Below, piece after piece: positions 1 through 8,048 of a DNA stretch of 20,281 bases. The stretch is taken from positions 1-20,281 of the forward strand of contig REEF01000593.1 of the NCBI GenBank assembly GCA_007695205.1, read 5' to 3'. Under the pieces are notes generated by a model. The model searched no databases. It had not been told where the DNA came from and saw only the letters and a program-made list of their open reading frames with translations. The translations under genes and the position numbers were made by a program. Each line of letters opens with the position of its first letter. The first letter of the stretch is position 1. Source of the DNA: Planctomycetaceae bacterium. GTDB taxonomy: Bacteria; Planctomycetota; Planctomycetia; Pirellulales; Pirellulaceae.

Positions 1-359
1 ACACGCTGCCATTCCGCAGTATTGAAAGATGGCGACCAAGCGGAGCGAGGCCGCGTTAGGGTAAACCGAAAGTCGAAGACCAAAGCCGGGCGACCCCGTG
101 GCTGGACCTGCAACGCCATCGTGTCTTCTCGTAGTGCTAGACGACTGGCCAGGAGTCGTAGCGATCTGTGTCGATCAAGAACATTAGAAAAATGCCTGTC
201 CTTTTTTCTTTTTTCCTTTTATGGAGGGGTGGGTAGGCTCGAATTCTCTGGAGACAGCGGTTACAATCGGGCGGTCGTGCCAGTGGACGGGGGGCTGGGT
301 GTCGAGCGAGACCTGGCCCCGCCATCGCACCATTTGTTAGCAAAAAGGGAGCTCGAGCC
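1..359. other. Upstream gene-free stretch
   Basis: I see no convincing gene here. One frame gives a possible C-terminal tail ending in HAAIPQY and a TGA at 23-25, which could be the end of a gene outside the window, but seven residues cannot be assigned. An open frame from 22 to 363 encodes an Arg/Ser-rich low-complexity peptide with no recognisable domain and looks like a chance ORF. A pyrimidine-rich stretch (199-218) has no stem before it, so it is not a clear terminator. A weak -10-like TACAAT (262-267) lies about 90 bp before the esterase gene without a good -35. The ribosome binding site of the next gene, AGGGAG, is at 346-351. Confidence 0.5.
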
Positions 360-2417
360 ATGATGCGCAGTTTCGGGACGTTGGTGTTGGTGTGGATGAT
401 GTTGGTCGCGGGCCGAGGAATCGCTGACGAAGCGTATCGGTTGCTGCCGCTGGAGCCCGATGGGCCGGCGCCGCGTGAAATGATGAAGCAGTACTTGATC
501 CGTCAGGTCGAAACGGCCTACGAACAATGGCAAAACGATTACGAAGCTCGCAAAACGAACGAAGAAATCGCCGCGTATCAAGAGCGATTGAAAACCCGAT
601 TCATCGAAGCCATCGGCGGCTTTCCCGAGCGGACTCCGCTGGAACCGCAGATCACCGGGACTTATCAGGGCGATGGATACCGCGTGGAGAAGATCCTGTT
701 CCAGAGCCAGCCGCAACACTACGTGACGGCCGCCCTGTTCCTGCCGGATGCCGCCCAGTTCCAGCCGCCGTATCCGGGGATTCTGGTCGCCTGTGGTCAT
801 TCGGCCAACGGCAAGGCGCTGGCCGTCTATCAGCAGGCTTGTGCCTTGGCCGCCCTGAACGGGATGGCGGCGTTGATCTTCGATCCCATCGACCAGGGCG
901 AGCGGCACCAGTTGCTGACGGATCAAGGCAAGCCGCGATTGGCGGGTACGGCCGGCCATAACATGGTCGGCGTCGGCAGTAACCTCCTAGGCCGCAACAC
1001 GGCGACCTTCGAGATCTGGGATGGCATCCGCGGCATCGACTATCTTCAGTCTCGACCGGATATCGACGCGGATCGGATCGGGTGTATGGGTAATTCGGGC
1101 GGCGGTACGCAGACGGCGTATCTGATGGCGTTGGACGATCGCATCTTTGCCGCCGCGCCCAGTTGCTACCTGTGCAGCCTGTACGGCCAGCAGGTGCGGA
1201 CCGGTGCCCAGGATGCCGAACAGAACATCTTCGGTCAACTGGCGTTTGGGATGGACCACGCGGACTATTGCATGATGCGCGCCCCCAAACCCACGTTGAT
1301 GTGCACCGCGACCCACGACTTTTTCGACATCGAGGACGCTTGGACCGGTTACCGTTACGCCAAACGGCTGTACACGCGGATGGGGTACGGTGATCGGATG
1401 AGTTTGATCGAAGCGGACGAAAAGCATGGCTGGTCGTTGCGTCTGCGCGAAGGCGGTGTGCGCTGGATGCTCCGCTGGCTGGCAGATCGTGACGAGGCCA
1501 TTTTCGAGCCCGAGGGGTTGCAGGTGCTGACGGATGAACAGATCCAGGTCACTCCGCACGGTCAAGTGATGCTGATCGAAGGGGCTCGCAGCGTCTACGA
1601 CCTGAATCGTGATTTCGCGGCTCACCTGGCGGCAGAGCGTCAAGCCGCTTGGCAGGAAGGGCCGCCCGAAGACTGGCAGGATCAAGTGCGGCAACTGGCC
1701 GGGATCCGACCGCTGAACGAGTTGCCGGAACCGGCCGTGCACCGCCTGGACGTTTTGTCACGCGAAGGCTACCAGGTGCATCCGCTGGTGCTATCGCCCG
1801 AACAAGGTATCCAGTTGCCGGCCTTGTGGTTTGTTCCCGATCAGATCACCGCCACGTCAGCCGTGTTGTACGTGCACGAGGAAGGCAAAGCGGCCGATGC
1901 CCAGCCGGACGGGCCGATCATCCAACTGGTTCGCGAGGGAACGCCCGTCTTGGCCGTCGATCTTCGCGGAACGGGCGAAACGCAACAGGTCGGGCAGCGG
2001 TACTTTAACTTGGAACGCCATGGCACCGATGGCCAGGACTGGTACATCGCCTATCTGTTGGGCCGCACCTACGTAGGGATGCGAGCCGAAGATCTTATGG
2101 TCGTCGGCCGGTGGCTGGCCAGTCAGTTGGCAGAGGATGCTTCGATCGAGCTACGAGCGGTCGGCCAAGCGACGATCCCCGCCGTCCATGCGGCTGCACT
2201 CGAACCGCAGGTATTCGCGCGAGTCCAGCTCGACCGACCGCTGATCTCCTGGACGAACACCGTCCAGCTTGGTTACGCCACCACGCCTTTGTCCAGCCTG
2301 GTGCACGCGGCCTTGACCGTTTACGATCTGCCCGAATTACGCTCGGTGATCCGGACCCACAGCCAACTGGATGTCCACCAACCGTTGGACGCCCTGGGAC
2401 AGCCAGCGAACGACTAA
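360..2417 (+). CDS. Secreted two-domain alpha/beta hydrolase, acetyl xylan esterase-like
   Basis: A 685-residue protein with a signal peptide (about residues 1-22, ending GIADEA). AGGGAG lies 8 nt before the ATG at 360; an ATG at 363 is the alternative. Residues about 100-380 form an alpha/beta hydrolase of the acetyl-xylan-esterase/dienelactone-hydrolase type. The nucleophile elbow is GCMGNSGGG with Ser246, a likely acid is Asp320 or Asp323 (ATHDFFDIED), and the likely His is His356 (EADEKHGWS). Residues about 455-680 look like a second, degenerate hydrolase fold: the strand VLAVDLRGTGET is kept, but the elbow position reads VGQATIP with no Ser. The family usually removes acyl groups from sugars or polysaccharides; the substrate here is unknown. 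The gene converges on the DUF6807 gene and shares its last 4 bp with that gene's stop. A periplasmic role next to sugar-active neighbours is inferred. Confidence 0.85.
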   Translation: MMRSFGTLVLVWMMLVAGRGIADEAYRLLPLEPDGPAPREMMKQYLIRQVETAYEQWQNDYEARKTNEEIAAYQERLKTRFIEAIGGFPERTPLEPQITGTYQGDGYRVEKILFQSQPQHYVTAALFLPDAAQFQPPYPGILVACGHSANGKALAVYQQACALAALNGMAALIFDPIDQGERHQLLTDQGKPRLAGTAGHNMVGVGSNLLGRNTATFEIWDGIRGIDYLQSRPDIDADRIGCMGNSGGGTQTAYLMALDDRIFAAAPSCYLCSLYGQQVRTGAQDAEQNIFGQLAFGMDHADYCMMRAPKPTLMCTATHDFFDIEDAWTGYRYAKRLYTRMGYGDRMSLIEADEKHGWSLRLREGGVRWMLRWLADRDEAIFEPEGLQVLTDEQIQVTPHGQVMLIEGARSVYDLNRDFAAHLAAERQAAWQEGPPEDWQDQVRQLAGIRPLNELPEPAVHRLDVLSREGYQVHPLVLSPEQGIQLPALWFVPDQITATSAVLYVHEEGKAADAQPDGPIIQLVREGTPVLAVDLRGTGETQQVGQRYFNLERHGTDGQDWYIAYLLGRTYVGMRAEDLMVVGRWLASQLAEDASIELRAVGQATIPAVHAAALEPQVFARVQLDRPLISWTNTVQLGYATTPLSSLVHAALTVYDLPELRSVIRTHSQLDVHQPLDALGQPAND

Positions 2418-4261
2418 TCGATCGGCAGACGGACCGATTCGTCTGCGACATAACGATCGTACTGGGCGGCCACCTCCGCTTGCTGGTGGTCGCCCGAATG
2501 CACGTACACTCGGTATCGCAGCGTCAGCGTTTGGCCCTTCTTCAAGGTGTAGCTGCCATCTTCTTCAAGACCACCCACTTGGCGTTGTCCGAACGGGTTG
2601 ATCGCTGCCAGACCATAGTCGCGCACGTGCCAATAACCAACGCGGAAGTTGTCGGGATGATCGAAGACGGCGATCCCGCGGTAGCCATAACCTTCGATCG
2701 GGCCCGAGTAATCCATCCAGGGACTCGGGTCACCATACACGTTACGCTCGCCCTGATCGCCGCGAGCGTTGGTCAGCACGCCCGCGCGGCGGCCATCGAT
2801 TTCCGGGCGTTGACGAAAGGCCAGCAGTCCTTCCTTGTCATCTCCGAACGTGACTTCGTCTTGCACGGCGGTCAACGTGGTCAGGAAATCGATCAGTCGG
2901 CTGCAAGCAGGCGTGTCATGAAAACGCACTTCCTGGACCTCCTCCAGCAGCACCTGATCTTCCGCCGTCACCCATTGGTTGTGAGCGCGGAGCCATGCAT
3001 AGCCATCCGTGTGTCCGGTCTCTAAGCCAACCGTATTGATCCGTTCCCGGTGCCAGAAATCGTGTCCGTTGACATCGCCGTACACCAGGTACAGGGACCG
3101 TTGATGCGGGTGATCTGCGATCGGCGGTTCATCCTCGCCCATCGGATAATTTCGAGTCACCCCGACACCGCCTTCGGCATTCACGGGCCAAAGAAAGGGC
3201 GTGCGAGCATCTTCCCCGTAATGATAGGTCGTGAAATGTTCGCCTCGCACATCGACCCGGACCGTGCCCTGTTCGGGATCGTTTCGCAACAGGACCCCCT
3301 GTTCTTCTCCGGTCGACGACTCGAAGTCCTCATGCCAACCGGCGATATCTGCCGCTTGGTGGTCGCCCGTGAAGACCACGACGCGATAGCGGAACGTCAT
3401 CTTCCGGCCCTCTTTGATTTCGATATCGCCGTCGAAAGCAAACGGGGTGGGGGAAAGGAACCCGTAGTCACGGTTGAACCACTTCGCAGGATACATCGGG
3501 TTTTCCGAATGTTGGATGATGGCCAAGCCTTCGGTAAAGCCCTTGATCTGGCCATAGGCGGCGCACCACGAGGCGTCCTGAGCCCGCGTGCCCTCCTCGT
3601 CCCGATTCCCCTGCGAATCGACCAGCGTGCCCGTGCCCATGTCCGCCCAGGCCGCGCCGCGAGTGGTGCAGCCCACGGCCAGTTCCGGACGCATCCGCGC
3701 ACTGAAGAACGAGTGCCCGGTCTGACGGACCAGCAGGTCCTTCAATGCTTCGAAGTCGAATCGAAAATCCATCACGCGGACGGTTGGCGACGGGGCCCAG
3801 ATCGTCACCGTTCGCGTATCGCGTAACTGATGACTGTCCGTCGCCGGCACGATCCAATCCGCCTGGTCCTGCAAAACGACTCGCCCGTCTTCCTGCGAAA
3901 CAATCTGTGGATTGCGGGAAAACACCTGGCCCGTGTCCAATCGGTCCCGCGGTTGCCAATAATTGGCATGATCCACATTTTCGCTCCGGACTCGGTCCAG
4001 ACTGATGTACAACGAGCTGTGATGCGGGTACGGTTCCTGGTCCCAAGCCGTCAGCGATTCACCCGAAGACGGACCGTTGACCGGGAAAAAGAACGGATAC
4101 TTATGTTCCTTGCCAAACAGATACGAAGTGAACGGCTTCCCATCCACTTCGACGACAATCCGATCGTCTTCCATACGCGCGGTCACGGGCTGCGGCTGGT
4201 CGGCATCACAGAATCCCGCGATCATCCATAAGAACGGGATCACGATAACAAATTTCTTCAT
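2414..4261 (-). CDS. Secreted protein with tandem DUF6807 (PmoA-like) domains
   Basis: A 615-residue protein starting at ATG 4261, chosen because AGAGGA (4269-4274) sits 7 nt upstream and because MKKFVIVIPFLWMIAGF begins a clean signal peptide; a TTG six codons earlier would add charged residues. The mature protein contains two copies of the DUF6807 fold (planctomycete annotation often says PmoA family). Copy 1 is about residues 25-315 and copy 2 about 332-605. Paired motifs show the duplication: FTSYLFG/FTTYHYG, FFFPVNG/FLWPVNA, HHSSLYISL/HQRSLYLVY, NRDYGF/VRDYGL, and FRYRVVVFTGDHQAA/LRYRVYVHSGDHQQA. Single-domain proteins of about 300-350 residues are more usual. The function of the family is not established; despite the name there is no reason to infer methane oxidation. 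It lies 14 bp after the DUF1080 gene, so the two are probably cotranscribed. Confidence 0.85.
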   Translation of the reverse strand: MKKFVIVIPFLWMIAGFCDADQPQPVTARMEDDRIVVEVDGKPFTSYLFGKEHKYPFFFPVNGPSSGESLTAWDQEPYPHHSSLYISLDRVRSENVDHANYWQPRDRLDTGQVFSRNPQIVSQEDGRVVLQDQADWIVPATDSHQLRDTRTVTIWAPSPTVRVMDFRFDFEALKDLLVRQTGHSFFSARMRPELAVGCTTRGAAWADMGTGTLVDSQGNRDEEGTRAQDASWCAAYGQIKGFTEGLAIIQHSENPMYPAKWFNRDYGFLSPTPFAFDGDIEIKEGRKMTFRYRVVVFTGDHQAADIAGWHEDFESSTGEEQGVLLRNDPEQGTVRVDVRGEHFTTYHYGEDARTPFLWPVNAEGGVGVTRNYPMGEDEPPIADHPHQRSLYLVYGDVNGHDFWHRERINTVGLETGHTDGYAWLRAHNQWVTAEDQVLLEEVQEVRFHDTPACSRLIDFLTTLTAVQDEVTFGDDKEGLLAFRQRPEIDGRRAGVLTNARGDQGERNVYGDPSPWMDYSGPIEGYGYRGIAVFDHPDNFRVGYWHVRDYGLAAINPFGQRQVGGLEEDGSYTLKKGQTLTLRYRVYVHSGDHQQAEVAAQYDRYVADESVRLPID

Positions 4262-4275
4262 GGTCAGTTCCTCTC

Positions 4276-5148
4276 TCAAGTGTTGGTATCTTCGTCTTCC
4301 GCTTCGTCTTCCGCTTCCGGGGCTTCCGGTTCAGCTTCCGGGTCCGCCTCTTCCGGCGCAGGTTCCGCCGTCTCGGGCTCGGCTTCTTCCGGCGGATGGA
4401 CACCGGGCGTCAGCGCGATTTCCCTGACCCAGATGTTCCGGAACTTGACCGGGTCACCATGGTGTTGCAGCGTGATCGGGCCTTTCCCATGAGCTTGATA
4501 GTCGGGAGGCCGATTGAAGTAAGTCACCCCTTGGATTTCCCAGTTGTATTGCACCAGCACGCCGTTGTGCAGCACGGTGATATAGGCCGGCGATTCGAGT
4601 TCGCCGTCGTCGTCGAAGCGTGGTGCGGTGAACAGGATCTGCAGGGTCTGCCACTGGCCGGGCGGGCGGCTGGCGTTGACCAGCGGGGGGGCCTGGTTGT
4701 AGATCGAAGCGGCCTGGCCCTCGAAATAGGTCTCGTTTTCCCACGAATCCAAGATTTGCACTTCGTAACGGCCCATCAGGAAGACGCCGCTGTTGCCTCG
4801 CCCCTGGCCACGTCCTCGAACTTCGCTAGGGCTGGCAAACTCGACATGCAACTGGACATCGCCGAAGTGCTGTTTGGTCTGGATGGTCCGCTTTTGTGCG
4901 ATCGCATAGCCGTCCTTCAGTTCCCATTGGTCGCCCCCCTCCCAGGCGTCCAGATTATCTCCGTCGAACAAGATGATGGCGTCCGACGGTGGTCCAAAAT
5001 TGTCGCCGGGTTGCACGGTCGGCGGTTCCGACCACGGGATGCCGCTGATCCAACGCTGGCCGAACGCCTGCGAGCCGCCAACCAATACAAGACCTACTGC
5101 CACCAGTCCCCAACAACTCCGAATCGAGCGATGATGGATTCGAGCCAT
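4276..5148 (-). CDS. Secreted DUF1080 (3-keto-disaccharide hydrolase family) protein
   Basis: A 290-residue protein with a signal peptide ending near residue 30 (GSQAFG before QRW). AAGGAGAG lies about 6 nt before the ATG at 5148, a strong site. The DUF1080 concanavalin-like fold spans about residues 55-245, with characteristic stretches ILFDGDNLDAWEG (59-71), FGDVQLHVEF (95-104), GRGNSGVFLMGRYEVQILDSW-type core (117-136) and GPITLQHHGDPVKFRNIWVR (223-242). Some members act on 3-keto-glycosides, but the substrate cannot be read from sequence. Residues 253-290 form an unusual Pro/Glu/Ala/Asp tail, almost wholly acidic, built of repeated EAEP/EAED-like units. It is the first gene of a likely operon with the tandem DUF6807 protein and is divergent from the Tat-signal gene. 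Confidence 0.9.
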   Translation of the reverse strand: MARIHHRSIRSCWGLVAVGLVLVGGSQAFGQRWISGIPWSEPPTVQPGDNFGPPSDAIILFDGDNLDAWEGGDQWELKDGYAIAQKRTIQTKQHFGDVQLHVEFASPSEVRGRGQGRGNSGVFLMGRYEVQILDSWENETYFEGQAASIYNQAPPLVNASRPPGQWQTLQILFTAPRFDDDGELESPAYITVLHNGVLVQYNWEIQGVTYFNRPPDYQAHGKGPITLQHHGDPVKFRNIWVREIALTPGVHPPEEAEPETAEPAPEEADPEAEPEAPEAEDEAEDEDTNT

Positions 5149-5278
5149 AGATTTCTCTCCTTTCGGTCATCAATGCCATGTCATTTCGAAAAAACGCACC
5201 TAAGTGACCTAGCTTACCATAAGACGGTCCGTTCGTAAAATTGCCTCAATGCCGGTTGTCGTGCGTCGGACACGTCAG

Positions 5279-5284
5279 GATAAT
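5279..5284 (+). promoter_or_regulatory. Candidate sigma70-type promoter for the Tat-protein/lactate-permease operon
   Basis: The -10-like GATAAT at 5279-5284 is preceded by TTGTCG at 5256-5261 with exactly 17 bp between them. It points toward the gene starting at 5329 and would leave a leader of about 40 nt. The spacing and hexamers fit a housekeeping promoter, but planctomycete promoter rules are less well known and this is a by-eye match. Confidence 0.4.
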
Positions 5285-5328
5285 ACTCGGAAAACAAGAA
5301 TCCTCGGAAGACCCCAGGGCCGATCAGC

Positions 5329-6306
5329 ATGCACCCCATCACCGACCACCGATTCGACATCCAGTCGCACATATCGCGACGTCGCTTCAGCCTGTTGGGC
5401 GCGGCATGCGTCGCGGCCACGGCAGCAAGTCCACTGGTCATTGCTTCCGATGATCGGCATGTGCAACTGATCCGCGACCCGGATTTCCAACGAGGCTTCC
5501 AGTTGTTGCGCCCGGAGCCGGGGAAAAAAGTCCCGTGCGGAATCGTCCGAGGCCCGGACTCGGAACCCGTGGTTTGGAACCTGGCTCAATGGAGTAGCCG
5601 TTTTCCCTTTGATGACGCGACCCCCGTCATCCGGGTGGCCGACGACGCTCGCCAACTACAGAATCCGGCTCGCCGAGTGCAGTTTGGCGGTCCGGAAGGG
5701 ATTCTGTCGCTGGCTGTCGACACCGGCATCGAATACGGCGACCCATTACGTCGCAAGGACCAGCCATGGGTGCATTTGCTGGTGTCCCAGCGGTTCGAAC
5801 GGCAACCGGCACTGGGAAGTCTGTCGGCGCTGCGACTGACTTTGAGCGGCCGGCTGGTTCGTTCCGTCGAACTCAAGCGTGAACAGGATCCCCGGGTCCA
5901 CGCGGCCCATTGCTTGATGTTCCTGACCGTACAAAACATGGAAAAAGGCAACCCCGGATACGGGGACCTGCTGTGGTTTGGTATCCCCATCTACGACAAT
6001 CGGACTCGCGAAGTGAACACGTATGCGGCGAAGGATTTCGCCGGAACCGGCAAATTCATCTTCACGCCGGCGCCGGACCCACCGGCGCGACCCAACATCC
6101 ATGACGGGGACTGGTCCCGTCTGGACCTGGATCTGCTGCCGCGCATCCGCGAAGGAGTGAACCTCGCTCGCGATCGCGGGTTCTTGCAGGATTTGGAAAA
6201 GGTGGATGCCTACCGCGTGACCGGCATGAATCTGGGGTGGGAGATGCCTGGCACCTACGACGTGGAGATCCAGATTCGCGGGCTCCGGCTGCTGGCCGTC
6301 CACTGA
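5329..6306 (+). CDS. Tat-exported protein of unknown function
   Basis: A 325-residue protein I do not recognise. Its N terminus carries a twin-arginine signal: ISRRRFSLLGAACVAAT (residues 15-31), matching the S/T-R-R-x-F pattern, followed by a hydrophobic segment and a likely cleavage near residue 40 (VIAS). The mature part has no obvious metal or nucleophile motif; it is rich in beta-type alternation and contains WFGIPIYDNRT and NIHDGDWSRLDLDLLPRI, which would suit a beta-sandwich or glycan-binding fold, though that is only inferred. Tat export suggests it folds, perhaps with a cofactor, before crossing the inner membrane. AGGG lies 9 nt before the ATG. The lactate permease starts 48 bp downstream on the same strand, so cotranscription is likely, and the DUF1080/DUF6807 operon is divergent. 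Confidence 0.75.
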   Translation: MHPITDHRFDIQSHISRRRFSLLGAACVAATAASPLVIASDDRHVQLIRDPDFQRGFQLLRPEPGKKVPCGIVRGPDSEPVVWNLAQWSSRFPFDDATPVIRVADDARQLQNPARRVQFGGPEGILSLAVDTGIEYGDPLRRKDQPWVHLLVSQRFERQPALGSLSALRLTLSGRLVRSVELKREQDPRVHAAHCLMFLTVQNMEKGNPGYGDLLWFGIPIYDNRTREVNTYAAKDFAGTGKFIFTPAPDPPARPNIHDGDWSRLDLDLLPRIREGVNLARDRGFLQDLEKVDAYRVTGMNLGWEMPGTYDVEIQIRGLRLLAVH

Positions 6307-6354
6307 CCGATGTCCCTGCGGTCCATCGTCTGCTCTTGAAAGGACCCAGTTGCT

Positions 6355-8034
6355 GTGCACCCTCTGCTGCTCGCGGCGTTATCGCTGTTGCCGATCGTTT
6401 GTGTTGGTGTCCTGTTGATTGGGTTGCAATGGCCGGCTCGTCGCGCGATGCCCATATGCTACTTGACCGCAGCGATTCTGGCGATTCTGGTCTGGGGCGT
6501 GCCGGGCCTTCAATTGGCGGCGGCGACCGTCAAAGGTCTGATCATCGCGGGCGAATTGTTATTCATCGTGTTCGGAGCCGTTCTGTTGCTGAACACGTTG
6601 GAGCAGAGTGGCGGATTGGCGACCATTCGCCGCACCTTTCACGACATCAGCCCCGACCGCCGGATCCAAGTGATCATCATCGCCTGGTTGTTCGGATCGT
6701 TTATCGAAGGCAGTTCGGGGTTCGGCACACCGGCAGCGGTCGCCGTGCCTTTGCTGGTGGGCCTGGGTTTTCCGCCGATGGCGGCCGTGGTGGCCGGGTT
6801 GATCATTCAGAGCACGCCCGTCAGTTTCGGAGCGGCCGGGACTCCGGTGCTGGTCGGCGTCGGGCAAGGTTTGGCGGCCGATCCGGCGGTCATGGCTTAC
6901 GCCGACCAACTGAGCTACGGTAGTTGGCCCGAATTTTTGGGAATGATCGGATGGAAAATCGCCTTGATTCATGCCATCGTGGGCACGCTGATCCCATTGC
7001 TGGTCGTGACGATCATGACACGTTTTTTTGGCAAGAACCGCAGTCTGGTCGAAGGCCTTGCGGTGTGGCGATTCGCTCTGTTCGCTGCGCTGGCGATGAC
7101 GATCCCCTACTTTGCCGTCGCACTTTTGTTAGGCCCCGAATTCCCCTCGATCCTGGGCGGCTTGATCGGACTGGCGATCGTCGTCCCTGCGGCGAAACGC
7201 GGCTTCCTGGTTCCCAAGCAAGACGCATGCTGGGATTTCGATGTCTCGGAAAACTGGGATCCGTTGTGGAGCGGCCTGGTCAAGAAGAACGCTGCGGCCA
7301 CAGAAACCGCGCCGATGGGTGCGATGACCGCCTGGCTGCCCTACGCGATGGTCGCCATCCTGTTGGTCGTCACGCGAGTGCCGCTGTTTCGACTGGATGG
7401 TTGGCTGAAGCAAGCGGCCATTGCGTTCCACGATATTTTTGGGACATCGATCAGCCACGACCTACGGCTGTTGTACTTGCCGGGGGCGGTCTTCATCGTG
7501 GTTTCCCTGATCACTTTCGGGACGCATCGCCTGTCTTGGCAAGGATATGGTCGAGCGTGGAAACGGTCATTGCGCACGGTGGTGGCAGCGTCGACGGCCT
7601 TGGTGTTCACGGTGCCGATGGTGCAAGTGTTCATCAACAGCGATGGCGGAGCCCGCGGTTTCGAGGCCATGCCGTTGGCCTTGGCTCACGGCGTCGAGCA
7701 ATTGGCCGGCGGGGCATGGCCGTTGTTCGCTCCTTTGATCGGAGGCGTGGGCGCCGCCGTCGCCGGCAGCAACACGATCAGCAACATGATGTTCTCGCTG
7801 TTCCAATTTCATGTCGGTCAGCGGATCGGTGCGGATCCGACCTGGATTGTCGCTTTGCAGGCTGTGGGCGGTGCGGCCGGGAACATGATCTGCGTTCACA
7901 ATGTCGTCGCGGCATCCGCCGTGGTCGGGCTGCTGGGACGCGAAGGAGCCATCCTGCGCAAGACCATGATCCCCTTCGCCTATTATGTGATATTGGCGGG
8001 CGGACTGGGGTATCTGATCGTCTGGTATTTCTGA
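6355..8034 (+). CDS. lctP: LctP-family L-lactate permease
   Basis: A 559-residue integral membrane protein (E. coli LldP is about 550), with a dozen or so hydrophobic segments running from near residue 3 to the C terminus. The family signature FGSFIEGSSGFGTPAAVAVP (113-132) is intact, as are GAAGTPVLVGVG, the late SNTISNMMFSLFQF stretch (about 470-483) and GNMICVHNVVAASAVVG near the end. It should import lactate or a related 2-hydroxy acid (such as glycolate) by proton symport across the cytoplasmic membrane. The start is GTG at 6355, supported by AAAGGA at 6339-6344; no in-frame ATG fits better. No lactate dehydrogenase gene is nearby, so the physiological substrate is unproved. It follows the Tat-signal gene by 48 bp and ends 14 bp from the convergent GIY-YIG gene. 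Confidence 0.93.
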   Translation: MHPLLLAALSLLPIVCVGVLLIGLQWPARRAMPICYLTAAILAILVWGVPGLQLAAATVKGLIIAGELLFIVFGAVLLLNTLEQSGGLATIRRTFHDISPDRRIQVIIIAWLFGSFIEGSSGFGTPAAVAVPLLVGLGFPPMAAVVAGLIIQSTPVSFGAAGTPVLVGVGQGLAADPAVMAYADQLSYGSWPEFLGMIGWKIALIHAIVGTLIPLLVVTIMTRFFGKNRSLVEGLAVWRFALFAALAMTIPYFAVALLLGPEFPSILGGLIGLAIVVPAAKRGFLVPKQDACWDFDVSENWDPLWSGLVKKNAAATETAPMGAMTAWLPYAMVAILLVVTRVPLFRLDGWLKQAAIAFHDIFGTSISHDLRLLYLPGAVFIVVSLITFGTHRLSWQGYGRAWKRSLRTVVAASTALVFTVPMVQVFINSDGGARGFEAMPLALAHGVEQLAGGAWPLFAPLIGGVGAAVAGSNTISNMMFSLFQFHVGQRIGADPTWIVALQAVGGAAGNMICVHNVVAASAVVGLLGREGAILRKTMIPFAYYVILAGGLGYLIVWYF

Positions 8035-8048
8035 AAGGCTTGTCCCGG

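Noticed and set aside
199..218. T-rich tract as a rho-independent terminator
   Set aside because: No stem precedes it on the plus strand, and no upstream gene is established.
22..363. 113-codon ORF before the esterase gene
   Set aside because: The peptide is Arg/Ser-rich with no domain or ribosome site and overlaps the start of the real gene.
2414..4261. Calling the DUF6807 protein a methane monooxygenase subunit because of the PmoA label
   Set aside because: It is a soluble secreted protein with a signal peptide, unrelated in features to the membrane-bound particulate monooxygenase subunit.
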